From an uncultured Pseudomonas sp. (lineage in GTDB: Bacteria > Pseudomonadota > Gammaproteobacteria > Pseudomonadales > Pseudomonadaceae), in contig CAMPJN010000049.1 in the NCBI GenBank assembly GCA_946886875.1, positions 1 to 15,252 of the forward strand: a stretch of 15,252 bases of DNA, read 5' to 3'. How positions within the stretch are numbered: the first letter of the stretch is position 1; every line of letters begins with the position of its first letter. The notes beneath the pieces were generated by a model. It made no database searches. It was not told the DNA's origin and saw nothing but the letters and a program-made list of their open reading frames with translations. Below are positions 6,325 to 13,550 of the stretch, piece after piece. Made by a program: the position numbers and the translations under genes.

Positions 6325-8421
6325 TCAGCTGGCAAAGCGCTCGATGTCGGTGCGCAACAGGCCGGTGAAGTGTTCGGCGTTGACCGCATGACTGAATAGG
6401 TAACCCTGGCCTTCGTCGCACTTGCGCGCTTGCAGAAATTCCAGCTGGTCCGGTAACTCGATGCCTTCGGCAACGACCCGTTGTTTGAGGCTATTGCCCA
6501 TGGCGATTACCGCGCTGACGATGATGCTGTTGTTGCTGCCGATGTCCTGGATAAAGGAACGGTCGATTTTCAGCTCGTCGATGGGGAATTTCGTCAGGTA
6601 GCTGAGGCTGGAGTAGCCGGTGCCGAAGTCGTCCACGGCCAGCTGCACACCGAGATTCTTCAGTTGCTGGAGGATCTTGGCGCTGGCCTGGGCATCGCGC
6701 ATCAACACGCTTTCGGTGATTTCCAGTTGCAGGTGCTTGGCGTGCAGGCCGCTCTCTGTCAGTGCGGTGCGCACGCTGTCGACGAAATCCTTGCGACGAA
6801 ACTCAAGGGCCGAGATGTTGACGGCCACCGAGGTCAGCTTGTAGCCGCTGTTCTCCCAGCTTTTTGCTTGGGTGCAGGCCTGCCGCAATACCCAGCGACC
6901 TATGGGCACTATCAGCCCACAGGCTTCGGCCACCGGGACGAAGCGAGCCGGTTCAAGCATGCCCAAGTCCGGGTGCCGCCAGCGCAGCAGAGCCTCGGCG
7001 CTGCTGATCCGGCCACTACCGAGATCGATCTTGGGTTGGTAGAACAGCACGAACTCATTGCCTTCCAGCGCCGTGCGCAGATGCGCCTCTATGACTTGCC
7101 GCTCGACCGCGCGGACATTCATTTCGCCTTTGAAAAACTGGTAGTTGTTGCGTCCTTCTTCCTTGGCTTGGTACATCGCAGTGTCGGCATTCTTGATCAG
7201 GTCTTCGGCATTCAGCGCGTCGGTCGGGTAGATACTGATGCCGATGCTGGTGGACACATGCAGCTGTTGCTCAGCGAGGGTGTGGGCGCCGGCCAGGGCG
7301 TTGAGGATTTTTTCGGCGGTGCGCGCGGCGTCTTCAGCTGAGTTGTCTTCGCTGAGCAACACCACGAACTCGTCGCCGCCCAGGCGGCTGACGGTGTCCG
7401 AGCTGCGCACGCAGGCGCTCAGACGCAGTGCCACCGCTTGCAGCAATTGGTCGCCGATGCCATGGCCGAGGGAATCGTTGATGTGCTTGAAGTTGTCCAG
7501 GTCGAGAAACAGCAGCGCCAGCTGACTGCTGTGGCGTTCGGCAAGGGCGATCGCTTGGGCGATACGGTCGTTGAGCAAGGCGCGGTTGGGCAGGTTGGTG
7601 AGGGCGTCGTGCTGCGCAAGATGGGCCATTTTCTGGGTCATCGCGTAGGTGGCGGTCATGTCGCGAAACACCATTACCGCGCCTTTCAGGCGCTCGGCCG
7701 AGTCGTGGATGGGCGCGGCCGAATCTTCGATGGCCGATTCGCTACCGTCACGCTTGATCAAGATGGTGCCGGCGGCCAAGGTCTTGCATTCATTCTGGCG
7801 CAACACCTGAACTATGGGGTTGGTTACAGGCGCGCGGGTTTGCTCGTTGACCAAACGCATCACCGTATCGACAGGCTGACCCTGGGCTTCTTCCCGGCTC
7901 CAGCCGGTCATTTCCTCGGCAGCGACATTCAGGTAGTCGATTTTGCCGGTCATATCGGTGCTGATCACCGCATCGCCAATCGAATTGAGCGTCAGTTCGG
8001 CGCGGGCTTTTTCGACGAACAGTGCTTCCTCCACGGCCTTGCGCTGGATGATGTTGCGCAGCGATTGCGGCACCAGGTAGCTGCCAAAGTGACCCTTGGA
8101 CAGGCAACCCTGGGCGCCGCGTTGAATGGCCTCCCAGGTTTGCTGTTCGTCTTCGAGTTCGTTGAGGATCAGGATCGGAATGCCGGGAACCAGGGCGAAC
8201 AGGCTATCGAAGGTGGCCATGCCTGGGCTGTCCGGCAGATCCAGATCGACCATGATCGCGTCTATCGGTTCTTTATCGACAATTTCCAGGCGCTGCAAGG
8301 CATCCGCCAGGTTGGCGCTCAGCTCGAGCACGAAAGGTCCATCCTGTGCCTTTTCCAGCACGGATTTGAGGGTGGTGGCATCGTTGGCATTGCCGGTGAC
8401 GATCAGTACTCGATTGCTCAT
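6325..8421 (-). CDS. REC-PAS-GGDEF-EAL dual-domain c-di-GMP protein
   Basis: This 698-aa cytoplasmic protein can in principle both make and degrade c-di-GMP. A receiver-like domain (about 1-125) has phosphoacceptor Asp59 (VDLDLPDSPG) and a Lys in LSKG. The acidic pair after the first strand is replaced (VLIVTGNAND), and the usual Ser/Thr after strand four is Asn (ILNELED), so phosphorylation may be lost. A PAS domain follows (about 145-270, ISTDMTGKIDYLNVAAEEMTG). The GGDEF motif is intact at 348-352, with RSSD (339-342) as a complete I-site. The EAL domain has EALLRW (Glu476), NIS, LEITES, DDFGTGYSS (Asp597, Asp598) and Lys618, so hydrolysis to pGpG is expected. ATG 8421 has AGGAG 5 nt upstream. 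The domain order is shared with FimX, but FimX is catalytically degenerate and this protein is not. Confidence 0.93.
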   Translation of the reverse strand: MSNRVLIVTGNANDATTLKSVLEKAQDGPFVLELSANLADALQRLEIVDKEPIDAIMVDLDLPDSPGMATFDSLFALVPGIPILILNELEDEQQTWEAIQRGAQGCLSKGHFGSYLVPQSLRNIIQRKAVEEALFVEKARAELTLNSIGDAVISTDMTGKIDYLNVAAEEMTGWSREEAQGQPVDTVMRLVNEQTRAPVTNPIVQVLRQNECKTLAAGTILIKRDGSESAIEDSAAPIHDSAERLKGAVMVFRDMTATYAMTQKMAHLAQHDALTNLPNRALLNDRIAQAIALAERHSSQLALLFLDLDNFKHINDSLGHGIGDQLLQAVALRLSACVRSSDTVSRLGGDEFVVLLSEDNSAEDAARTAEKILNALAGAHTLAEQQLHVSTSIGISIYPTDALNAEDLIKNADTAMYQAKEEGRNNYQFFKGEMNVRAVERQVIEAHLRTALEGNEFVLFYQPKIDLGSGRISSAEALLRWRHPDLGMLEPARFVPVAEACGLIVPIGRWVLRQACTQAKSWENSGYKLTSVAVNISALEFRRKDFVDSVRTALTESGLHAKHLQLEITESVLMRDAQASAKILQQLKNLGVQLAVDDFGTGYSSLSYLTKFPIDELKIDRSFIQDIGSNNSIIVSAVIAMGNSLKQRVVAEGIELPDQLEFLQARKCDEGQGYLFSHAVNAEHFTGLLRTDIERFAS

Positions 8422-8452
8422 GCAAACTCCTGTGCGCGATATTCGGGGCAAC

Positions 8453-8502
8453 GCAAACCTCGGCCGGCGAGACTTGAGGCTCTGCCGGCGCTGGTGATTT
8501 GC
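8453..8502 (-). other. Nested intercistronic hairpin
   Basis: GCCGGCGAG (8463-8471) pairs with CTC-t-GCCGGC (8480-8489), and GCAAA (8453-8457) pairs with TTTGC (8498-8502) outside it. It fills the 85-nt gap between the 94-aa gene and the GGDEF/EAL gene. No T-run follows on the minus strand, so it looks more like an RNA-stability or processing element than an intrinsic terminator. Confidence 0.4.
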
Positions 8503-8506
8503 GGTT

Positions 8507-8791
8507 CTAGAATCTCAGCCCAGGAACTTGCGGCTGGTCGAGGCGGGCAGGCTGATCGTTGGAGGTGCTCCACTCGATTTGCGATTTCTGCACGATCGGC
8601 GGTTTGACCTCGGGAGCGTCACTTGGTTGCAGGTCAACGTTGTACAGGTACTGGCTTTGCGCGGGGCTGGTTTCCAACATGCCGTGTTCGAGTGGCTGCT
8701 GGACTGGCGGTTGCGCGAAAGACGAAGCTCCGATCAGTGACAGCGCCAAACTGCTGCTTGCCACCAAGGCGTTGCGTAGGTACCTGTGCAT
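8507..8791 (-). CDS. Small exported proline-rich protein of unknown function (94 aa)
   Basis: From ATG 8791 the product begins MHRYLRNALVASS, then a hydrophobic core (LALSLIGASSFA) and a likely signal peptidase I site after Ala26 (SFA|QPP). The mature part, about 68 residues, is hydrophilic, rich in Pro and Gln, and has no cysteine. It ends DQPQVPGLRF. I recognise no family. GGAG lies 9 nt before the ATG; an in-frame GTG at 8806 is a weaker alternative. It precedes the REC-PAS-GGDEF-EAL gene on the same strand by 85 nt, so the two may be cotranscribed, although a hairpin sits between them. A role as periplasmic partner or signal input is speculation. The signal peptide plus ribosome-binding site make a real gene likely. 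Confidence 0.65.
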   Translation of the reverse strand: MHRYLRNALVASSSLALSLIGASSFAQPPVQQPLEHGMLETSPAQSQYLYNVDLQPSDAPEVKPPIVQKSQIEWSTSNDQPARLDQPQVPGLRF

Positions 8792-9027
8792 GATGTTGTA
8801 CTCCACTACGTGGACGCTGCTTAGCGCTAAAGCCTTGCATCGACCGGAACGCTATCGCTCCGGCTGATTGAGATGCCCGCAAAACTGCGAGCTCAGGCCG
8901 CTAGGTCCGGTCGAGCGGGCAGCCTGGCAAGTTTGAATTGCCGGCGACTGCTGAGCTGTCTGGGAGCGGCAGAGGGTCGATCTCAGCGTTTTATTGTTCT
9001 GCTGCCAGGCTGAAAGCTGGTGAGCAG

Positions 9028-9070
9028 TGCCCACAGCTCGGGGAATGATTCGCACGCCGAGCTGTGGGCA
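9028..9070. promoter_or_regulatory. Perfect 14-bp inverted repeat
   Basis: TGCCCACAGCTCGG (9028-9041) and CCGAGCTGTGGGCA (9057-9070) are exact reverse complements around a 15-nt spacer. It starts about 290 nt upstream of the phosphoglucomutase start and about 240 nt upstream of the divergent small gene. No T-run follows on either side, so a standard terminator is unlikely. It could be a protein-binding site, a structured leader or the remnant of a mobile palindrome. Confidence 0.6.
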
Positions 9071-9310
9071 AGGTCGAGCGAGTTATGGAGGGGGAAGGCT
9101 CTTGCGTGCGTGAGGCTTTTCCATATTCACGGTGTGCAGATCCTGTGCTTGGCGCAACTGCAGGTGGGAATGCGCATAGGTAGGGTGATCGCTTGGCCAT
9201 TTCGCTGTCTGTGCGCTGTCGAACTTAGCCTGTTTTTTATCGCTCCTCGCGCTGGCCTGCGCTATGGCGGCCCCAGGACTGCTAAGCTTGCGCACTTTTT
9301 CTAGCGCCCT

Positions 9311-9314
9311 GGAG
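9311..9314 (+). promoter_or_regulatory. Ribosome-binding site fixing the GTG start of phosphoglucomutase
   Basis: GGAG lies 6 nt before GTG 9321. The resulting N-terminus ([15 protein letters not shown]) aligns with the start of E. coli Pgm (MAIHNRAGQPA). An upstream ATG at 9264 has no comparable site and would add 19 residues not found in the family. Confidence 0.75.
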
Positions 9315-9320
9315 CCCACC

Positions 9321-10970
9321 GTGAGCCCGCGTATCCATCCCCTGGCCGGCATGCCGGCACCTGCTGCCATGCTGACCGACATATCGCAATTACTGGCCGC
9401 CTACTTCGAACTGCAACCCGACCCGGCTGTGGCGGCGCAGCGCGTGGCGTTTGGCACCTCGGGGCATCGCGGCAGTTCGTTGCAACGCAGCTTCAACCGC
9501 GACCATGTGCTGGCGATCACCCAGGCGATCTGCGATTACCGCAGCGCCCAGGGCATCGACGGCCCGCTGTTTATCGGCGCCGATACCCATGCGCTGTCGC
9601 AGCCGGCATTCGAGACGGCGCTCGAAGTGCTGGCCGGCAACGGCGTGCAAACGATGATTTCCGCTGGCGGCGAGTTCACCCCGACCCCGGCGATTTCCCA
9701 CGCCATCCTGGTGTACAACCGCGACCGGCGCAGCGGCTTGGCCGACGGCATCGTGATCACCCCGTCGCACAATCCGCCGGATAGCGGCGGCTTCAAATAC
9801 AACGCCAGCAATGGCGGTCCGGCCGATACCGGCATCACCAGCTGGGTGCAGGATCGCGCCAACGCCCTGCTCGAAGCCGGCCTCAAGGGGCTCAAGCGCC
9901 TGCCGTTGGTCGAAGCGCGCGAGGCGTCGAGCACCCACGAATACGATTACCTGGCGGCCTATGTCGGCGACCTCGGCAGCGTTATCGATTTCGCTCCGAT
10001 CCGCAGCGCCGGTCTGCGTCTGGGCGTCGACCCGCTGGGCGGCGCGGGCGTGCATTACTGGTCGCGGATCGCCGAGCAATACGGCATCAACCTGGACGTG
10101 GTCAGCCAGACCATCGACCCGCAGTTCGCCTTTATGAGCCTGGATTGGGACGGCAAGATCCGCATGGATCCTTCGTCCAGCCATGCCATGCAGCGCTTGA
10201 TCGGCCTCAAGGACGGCTACGACATCGCCTTCGCCTGCGACACCGATTACGACCGCCACGGCGTGGTCGCGCCGAGCGTCGGCCTGCTGCCGGCCAACCA
10301 CTTTCTCAGCGTGGCCATCGATTACCTGTTCCAGCATCGTCCGCAGTGGCGTGCCAATACCGCGGTGGGCAAGACACTGGTGAGCAGCGCGATGATCGAC
10401 CGGGTCGCCGCACGCCTGGGCCGCGACCTGGTGGAAGTGCCGGTGGGTTTCAAGTGGTTCGTCGATGGCCTGGTCGATGGCAGCCTGGGCTTTGTCGGCG
10501 AGGAAAGCGCCGGCGCCACCTGCTTGCGCCGCGACGGCAGCGTGTGGACCACCGACAAGGACGGCATCGTCCTGGCCCTGCTGGCCGCCGAGATGACCGC
10601 TAGCCGCGGTCGCGACCCGGGCGAGCTGTATCGCGGCCTGGTCGATGAGTTCGGCGCTATCCACGCCGATCGCGTCGACGCCCCGGCCAATGCCGCGCAG
10701 AAAAAAGCCCTGGGCAAGCTGTCGCCGCAGCAGGTTGCCAGCAGCCAGTTGGCCGGCGATGCCATCGTTCAGGTGCTCGACAAGGCGCCGGGCAACGGCG
10801 CGTCCATCGGCGGTATCAAGGTGATCAGCGAAGGCGGCTGGTTCGCCGCGCGGCCATCGGGCACCGAGGATATCTACAAGATCTACGCCGAAAGCTACCG
10901 CGACGAAGCGCACCTGCAACGGATTCTCGGCGAGGCGCAGCAGATCGTCGACGCGGCGCTGGGCGAATAA
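9321..10970 (+). CDS. pgm: Alpha-D-glucose phosphate-specific phosphoglucomutase
   Basis: This 549-aa cytosolic enzyme interconverts glucose-1-phosphate and glucose-6-phosphate, linking central carbon flow to UDP-glucose, glycogen/trehalose and envelope polysaccharide synthesis. It matches E. coli Pgm in length (546 aa) and sequence along its whole length. FGTSGHRGS opens domain 1. The phospho-serine loop is TPSHNPP with Ser149. The Mg2+ site is DTDYD with Asp307, Asp309 and Asp311. GEESAG (393-398) is the sugar-recognition loop and RPSGTED (511-517) the phosphate-binding loop. All key residues are present, so it should be active. The start is GTG, supported by the GGAG at 9311. It appears monocistronic; both flanks are non-coding. 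GC content and third-position bias look stronger here than in the left half, as expected for a well-expressed gene. Confidence 0.96.
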   Translation: MSPRIHPLAGMPAPAAMLTDISQLLAAYFELQPDPAVAAQRVAFGTSGHRGSSLQRSFNRDHVLAITQAICDYRSAQGIDGPLFIGADTHALSQPAFETALEVLAGNGVQTMISAGGEFTPTPAISHAILVYNRDRRSGLADGIVITPSHNPPDSGGFKYNASNGGPADTGITSWVQDRANALLEAGLKGLKRLPLVEAREASSTHEYDYLAAYVGDLGSVIDFAPIRSAGLRLGVDPLGGAGVHYWSRIAEQYGINLDVVSQTIDPQFAFMSLDWDGKIRMDPSSSHAMQRLIGLKDGYDIAFACDTDYDRHGVVAPSVGLLPANHFLSVAIDYLFQHRPQWRANTAVGKTLVSSAMIDRVAARLGRDLVEVPVGFKWFVDGLVDGSLGFVGEESAGATCLRRDGSVWTTDKDGIVLALLAAEMTASRGRDPGELYRGLVDEFGAIHADRVDAPANAAQKKALGKLSPQQVASSQLAGDAIVQVLDKAPGNGASIGGIKVISEGGWFAARPSGTEDIYKIYAESYRDEAHLQRILGEAQQIVDAALGE

Positions 10971-11056
10971 ACCGATTCAGTTGGCAACCTAGCCGTTAGC
11001 TGTTGCAGGCAGCGGGCCGCGCTGGCTGAGCTAGGCGAAGCTCAACGTGCTGATTT

Positions 11057-11087
11057 TGTTGGGCTTCGTTCCTCAGCGCCAACCTAC
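11057..11087 (-). repeat. Dispersed repeat copy, inverted relative to 15035-15067
   Basis: On the minus strand this reads GTAGGTTGGCGCTGAG, then GAA, then CGAAGCCCAACA. The first 16 and last 12 bases are identical to the copy at 15035-15067, with only the centre differing. The ends (GTTGG/CCAAC) can pair. It sits between the phosphoglucomutase gene and the 3' end of the envelope cluster. Confidence 0.75.
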
Positions 11088-11136
11088 AATTTGCAGTCAA
11101 TTGCTATCCTCCTTGAGCTCTTGACCCGACAGCCTT

Positions 11137-12018
11137 TCAGTTCGCCGCGCTCGCGCTTTGCTGGCGGCGGATTTCCTTGCGCTTCATCCGCAGGTATTGC
11201 TCGGGCTCCAGTTCGTGCAGCTGCGGGTAGCGTTCGACCGCGTTCTGCCAGTGCGCCAGGCGCTTCTCGACGCGCTCGGCCGGCGGTGCCGAGAGCGCGC
11301 TGAGGTAGGCTTCGACCGCCAGGTAATAACGCATGGTGTTGCGCTCGACGACGCCGCGCATGCCGCCGATATAGATTGGCTGGCCCCGCCGGTCCTGCCC
11401 GAGGATGCTGAAGCCACGTTTGTCGCGGCCTAGGCTGACCAGGTAGCCACGCATCGCCAGGCTCGCCGACAGGCCGTAGGCATAGGAGTAGGACAGGTGC
11501 AGGAAGCTGCGCTGGTCGTCGAGCGCCACCGCCTGCAGGTCGATACGGTAACGGCTGGTACCCAGCGGGCCTTCCTCGGCGTTCAGCTGTACTTGCAGAT
11601 AGTCTGGGCTGGACGCCGCCACCCGGTAGGCGAATTCGAACAGATGGGCATCCTCCAGCGGCTGTTCGAATTTACGTCCGATATGAATGCGCAACAGCTC
11701 GCCACGCTTGTCCGCCGAGGCCAGGCAGCGCTTCACATTGAGGTGCAGGATGAGGATGTCGCACCAGTGCTCGCCGCCCTGCAACGCTGGGCCGACCAGG
11801 GCATAGGGCTGATCCAGCACGGCATAGATATCGCCCTGCAGGCGTTCCGCGCTTTGTTTGGACTGCAGATGCAGTGGGCGTTGAAAGGGGTTGTCGGCCA
11901 GTTGCGCGCGCAACTGTTGGTGGCGCGCGCGCAGTGCCTCGGCGGCGTCCCGCGCCTGGGCGGGCAGCGTCGATAGCGCCAGCAGCAGAAAAGCCGTCAA
12001 CCAACCGCCGGCTTTCAC
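11137..12018 (-). CDS. Exported protein of unknown function (293 aa), coupled to the PLD lipoprotein gene
   Basis: I do not recognise this family. Translation starts at GTG 12018, which overlaps the TGA of the upstream lipoprotein gene (GTGA), so expression is probably coupled. The product opens with a signal peptide, VKAGGWLTAFLLLALSTLPAQA, probably cleaved after residue 22. The mature ~270 aa alternate basic helical stretches (EALRARHQQLRAQL) with strand-like segments (DILILHLNVKRCLAS, RYRIDLQAVALDDQRSFLHL). The basic C-terminus holds EQYLRMKRKEIRR. Mature Cys residues occur as single positions without a metal-binding pattern. The same frame stays open upstream to 12354, but that part lies inside the PLD gene and is a shadow. 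A periplasmic role linked to the HKD enzyme is the simplest inference. GGGA lies 9 nt upstream of the GTG. Confidence 0.8.
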   Translation of the reverse strand: MKAGGWLTAFLLLALSTLPAQARDAAEALRARHQQLRAQLADNPFQRPLHLQSKQSAERLQGDIYAVLDQPYALVGPALQGGEHWCDILILHLNVKRCLASADKRGELLRIHIGRKFEQPLEDAHLFEFAYRVAASSPDYLQVQLNAEEGPLGTSRYRIDLQAVALDDQRSFLHLSYSYAYGLSASLAMRGYLVSLGRDKRGFSILGQDRRGQPIYIGGMRGVVERNTMRYYLAVEAYLSALSAPPAERVEKRLAHWQNAVERYPQLHELEPEQYLRMKRKEIRRQQSASAAN

Positions 12019-13409
12019 AGCCAGTATTCCCAAAGGCGCGCGAGCCGTTCCTTGCCGCGGTCGCGCCACGGCCGCCGGCGCCAATTGCCCAGGGTGATGG
12101 CGTTGGATTTTTTCAGGTCGGCGAGAAAGGCCGCGCGCATCTTGGCGCCGAAGCCGTTGCCGAGAATCACCGCGTTGACCTCCTGATTGTGCAGAAAGCT
12201 GCGCCAGTCGAGATTGGTCGAGCCGATGGTCGACCAGACCCCATCGATCACCGCGGTCTTGGTGTGCAGCAGGGCATCGCGGCGCTCGTAGATTTTGACC
12301 CCGGCCTCCAGCAGTTCGTGGTAGTAAGCGCGTCCGGCATGGAACACCAGCCATGAATCGGTGCTGCTGGGCAGCAGCAGGCGCACGTCGACGCCGCGCA
12401 TCGCCGCATCCTTGAGCGCGGCGAGCAATTGCGGGTCGGGAACGAAATAGGCGTTGGACAGCCAGATCTCGCTTTGCGCGCTACGCAGCGCCGAGATCAG
12501 GGTGACGTAGATCATGCTGTAGGGATCGTCCGGTGAGCTGCCAATGGCGCGCACCACCTCGTTGCCGCGCTGTTCGGCATGGGGGAAATAATCGCGCGGG
12601 GCGAGCGGTTCGCCTTCCTGCTTGTCCCAGGTTTCGATGAACAGCTTCTGCAGTTCGGCGACCACCGGGCCTTGGAGCTGCAAATGGGTGTCGCGCCAGG
12701 GCAGCACGGCGTTGTCCACGGGCTCCTGAGTAAAGGGCTTGGATGAGCTGCCCGAGTAGACGCTGCTGATATTCACCCCGCCGAGAAAGGCGGTGCGCCC
12801 GTCGACCACCAATAGCTTGCGGTGGTCGCGTTGGTTGACCTGCCAACCGGCCTTGGCCGTCAGCGGGTTGACCGGGTTGAACTCGCGTACCTGCACGCCG
12901 GCGTCGGTCAAACGCTTGAAGAACGACCGCGGCGTATAGAGGGTGCCGACACTGTCGTGGATCAGGTTGACCTGCACGCCCGCGCGCTGCTTGGCGATCA
13001 GGGCGTCGGCGAAGCGCCGGCCGACCTCATCGTCGTCGAGGATGTAGGTTTCCAGGTTGATATGGTCGCGCGCGCCCTCGATCGCCTCGATCATCGCCCC
13101 ATAGGTATCGGGGCCGTCCTGCAGCAGTTCGATTCTGTTGCCGGTGCTTAGCGGGCTGCCGACGATGGATTCCTCCACCGCCAGGTGCAGATCGAAGATA
13201 CGGGTGTCGCCGCCGCTGGCCTTGAGGCGTTTGAGAATGGCCTTGCTGTGCGCGGCCGATAGCGGCCCGTGGGGGCCGTCGAGTTGTACCGGCGCGGCAT
13301 CGGGGTGGGCCATGTCCGGGTTGAGTTTGGGCAAAGAACTACAGGCTGCGAGTATCAGGCAGAGTGCCGCCGCGATGCTCGCCCGAAGCCACTGATTGCG
13401 CAGTTTCAT
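12015..13409 (-). CDS. Phospholipase D / cardiolipin synthase-like HKD lipoprotein
   Basis: This 464-aa protein has two HKD motifs: HRKLLVVDG (His196, Lys198, Asp203) and HTKTAVIDG (His382, Lys384, Asp389). Both are complete, so it should be an active transphosphatidylase or phosphodiesterase. Its N-terminus is a lipoprotein signal (CLILAAC, lipid-modified Cys23). Ser at +2 argues for outer-membrane sorting. This differs from the inner-membrane cardiolipin synthase ClsA, which has two transmembrane segments. Around the motifs the text is cardiolipin-synthase-like (ETYILDDDEVGRRFADAL, GSTNLDWRSFLHNQEVNAV). GGAGG lies 8 nt before ATG 13409. It is followed at once by an exported unknown and preceded, 141 nt upstream, by a triple-BON protein. 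The substrate (phospholipid head-group exchange or something else) cannot be told from sequence alone. Confidence 0.9.
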   Translation of the reverse strand: MKLRNQWLRASIAAALCLILAACSSLPKLNPDMAHPDAAPVQLDGPHGPLSAAHSKAILKRLKASGGDTRIFDLHLAVEESIVGSPLSTGNRIELLQDGPDTYGAMIEAIEGARDHINLETYILDDDEVGRRFADALIAKQRAGVQVNLIHDSVGTLYTPRSFFKRLTDAGVQVREFNPVNPLTAKAGWQVNQRDHRKLLVVDGRTAFLGGVNISSVYSGSSSKPFTQEPVDNAVLPWRDTHLQLQGPVVAELQKLFIETWDKQEGEPLAPRDYFPHAEQRGNEVVRAIGSSPDDPYSMIYVTLISALRSAQSEIWLSNAYFVPDPQLLAALKDAAMRGVDVRLLLPSSTDSWLVFHAGRAYYHELLEAGVKIYERRDALLHTKTAVIDGVWSTIGSTNLDWRSFLHNQEVNAVILGNGFGAKMRAAFLADLKKSNAITLGNWRRRPWRDRGKERLARLWEYWL

Positions 13410-13491
13410 AGGGCATCCTCCCGGGCGCTTGGAGGCGAGCGGGTAATTGACTGGGAGCCTGGCGGTTGTGTTGCGAGAGCTACTCAGGTGG

Positions 13492-13528
13492 AATGCTGCG
13501 CGGGCCGGTTTCCCGGTTACGCAGCATT
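13492..13528 (-). other. Intercistronic hairpin with GAAA tetraloop
   Basis: AATGCTGCG (13492-13500) and CGCAGCATT (13520-13528) are a perfect 9-bp inverted repeat. On the minus strand the interior forms CCGG-GAAA-CCGG, a four-base stem closed by a GNRA tetraloop, after a small internal loop. It lies 22 nt past the BON stop and about 80 nt before the PLD start. No T-run follows, so it may stabilise the BON transcript or lower readthrough rather than end transcription. Confidence 0.5.
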
Positions 13529-13550
13529 GCCGAGGCGATGGCTGAAGGCG

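Larger units (their letters stand above)
8792..9320. other. Gene-free divergent region with hairpins
   Basis: These 529 nt separate the divergent 94-aa gene and phosphoglucomutase gene. I find no convincing coding sequence; open frames here lack ribosome-binding sites and protein-like composition. It holds a hairpin at 8844-8863 (CCGGAACG/CGCTCCGG with one A-C mismatch, or a G-U pair in minus-strand RNA) and the strong inverted repeat at 9028-9070. The promoters of both genes should be here. I could not fix -35/-10 pairs with confidence. Confidence 0.6.

Noticed and set aside
6481..8607. Long plus-strand open frames across the GGDEF/EAL gene
   Set aside because: These are antisense shadows. 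The minus strand encodes all REC, PAS, GGDEF and EAL motifs in one frame.
9020..9304. 94-codon plus-strand frame before phosphoglucomutase (and the opposing 99-codon minus-strand frame)
   Set aside because: It begins inside the inverted repeat, has no good ribosome-binding site and no recognisable protein character.
9390..10919. 509-codon open frame antisense to phosphoglucomutase
   Set aside because: It mirrors a high-GC gene with strong third-position bias. The composition is Ala/Gly/Val/His-rich without family motifs, while the sense frame carries every Pgm active-site motif.
11027..11044. TGAGCT/AGCTCA hairpin as a terminator of phosphoglucomutase
   Set aside because: The stem is only 6 bp with two of its pairs A-T, and the nearest T-run (11054-11057) is about 10 nt away. 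Several other weak hairpins lie in the same gap.
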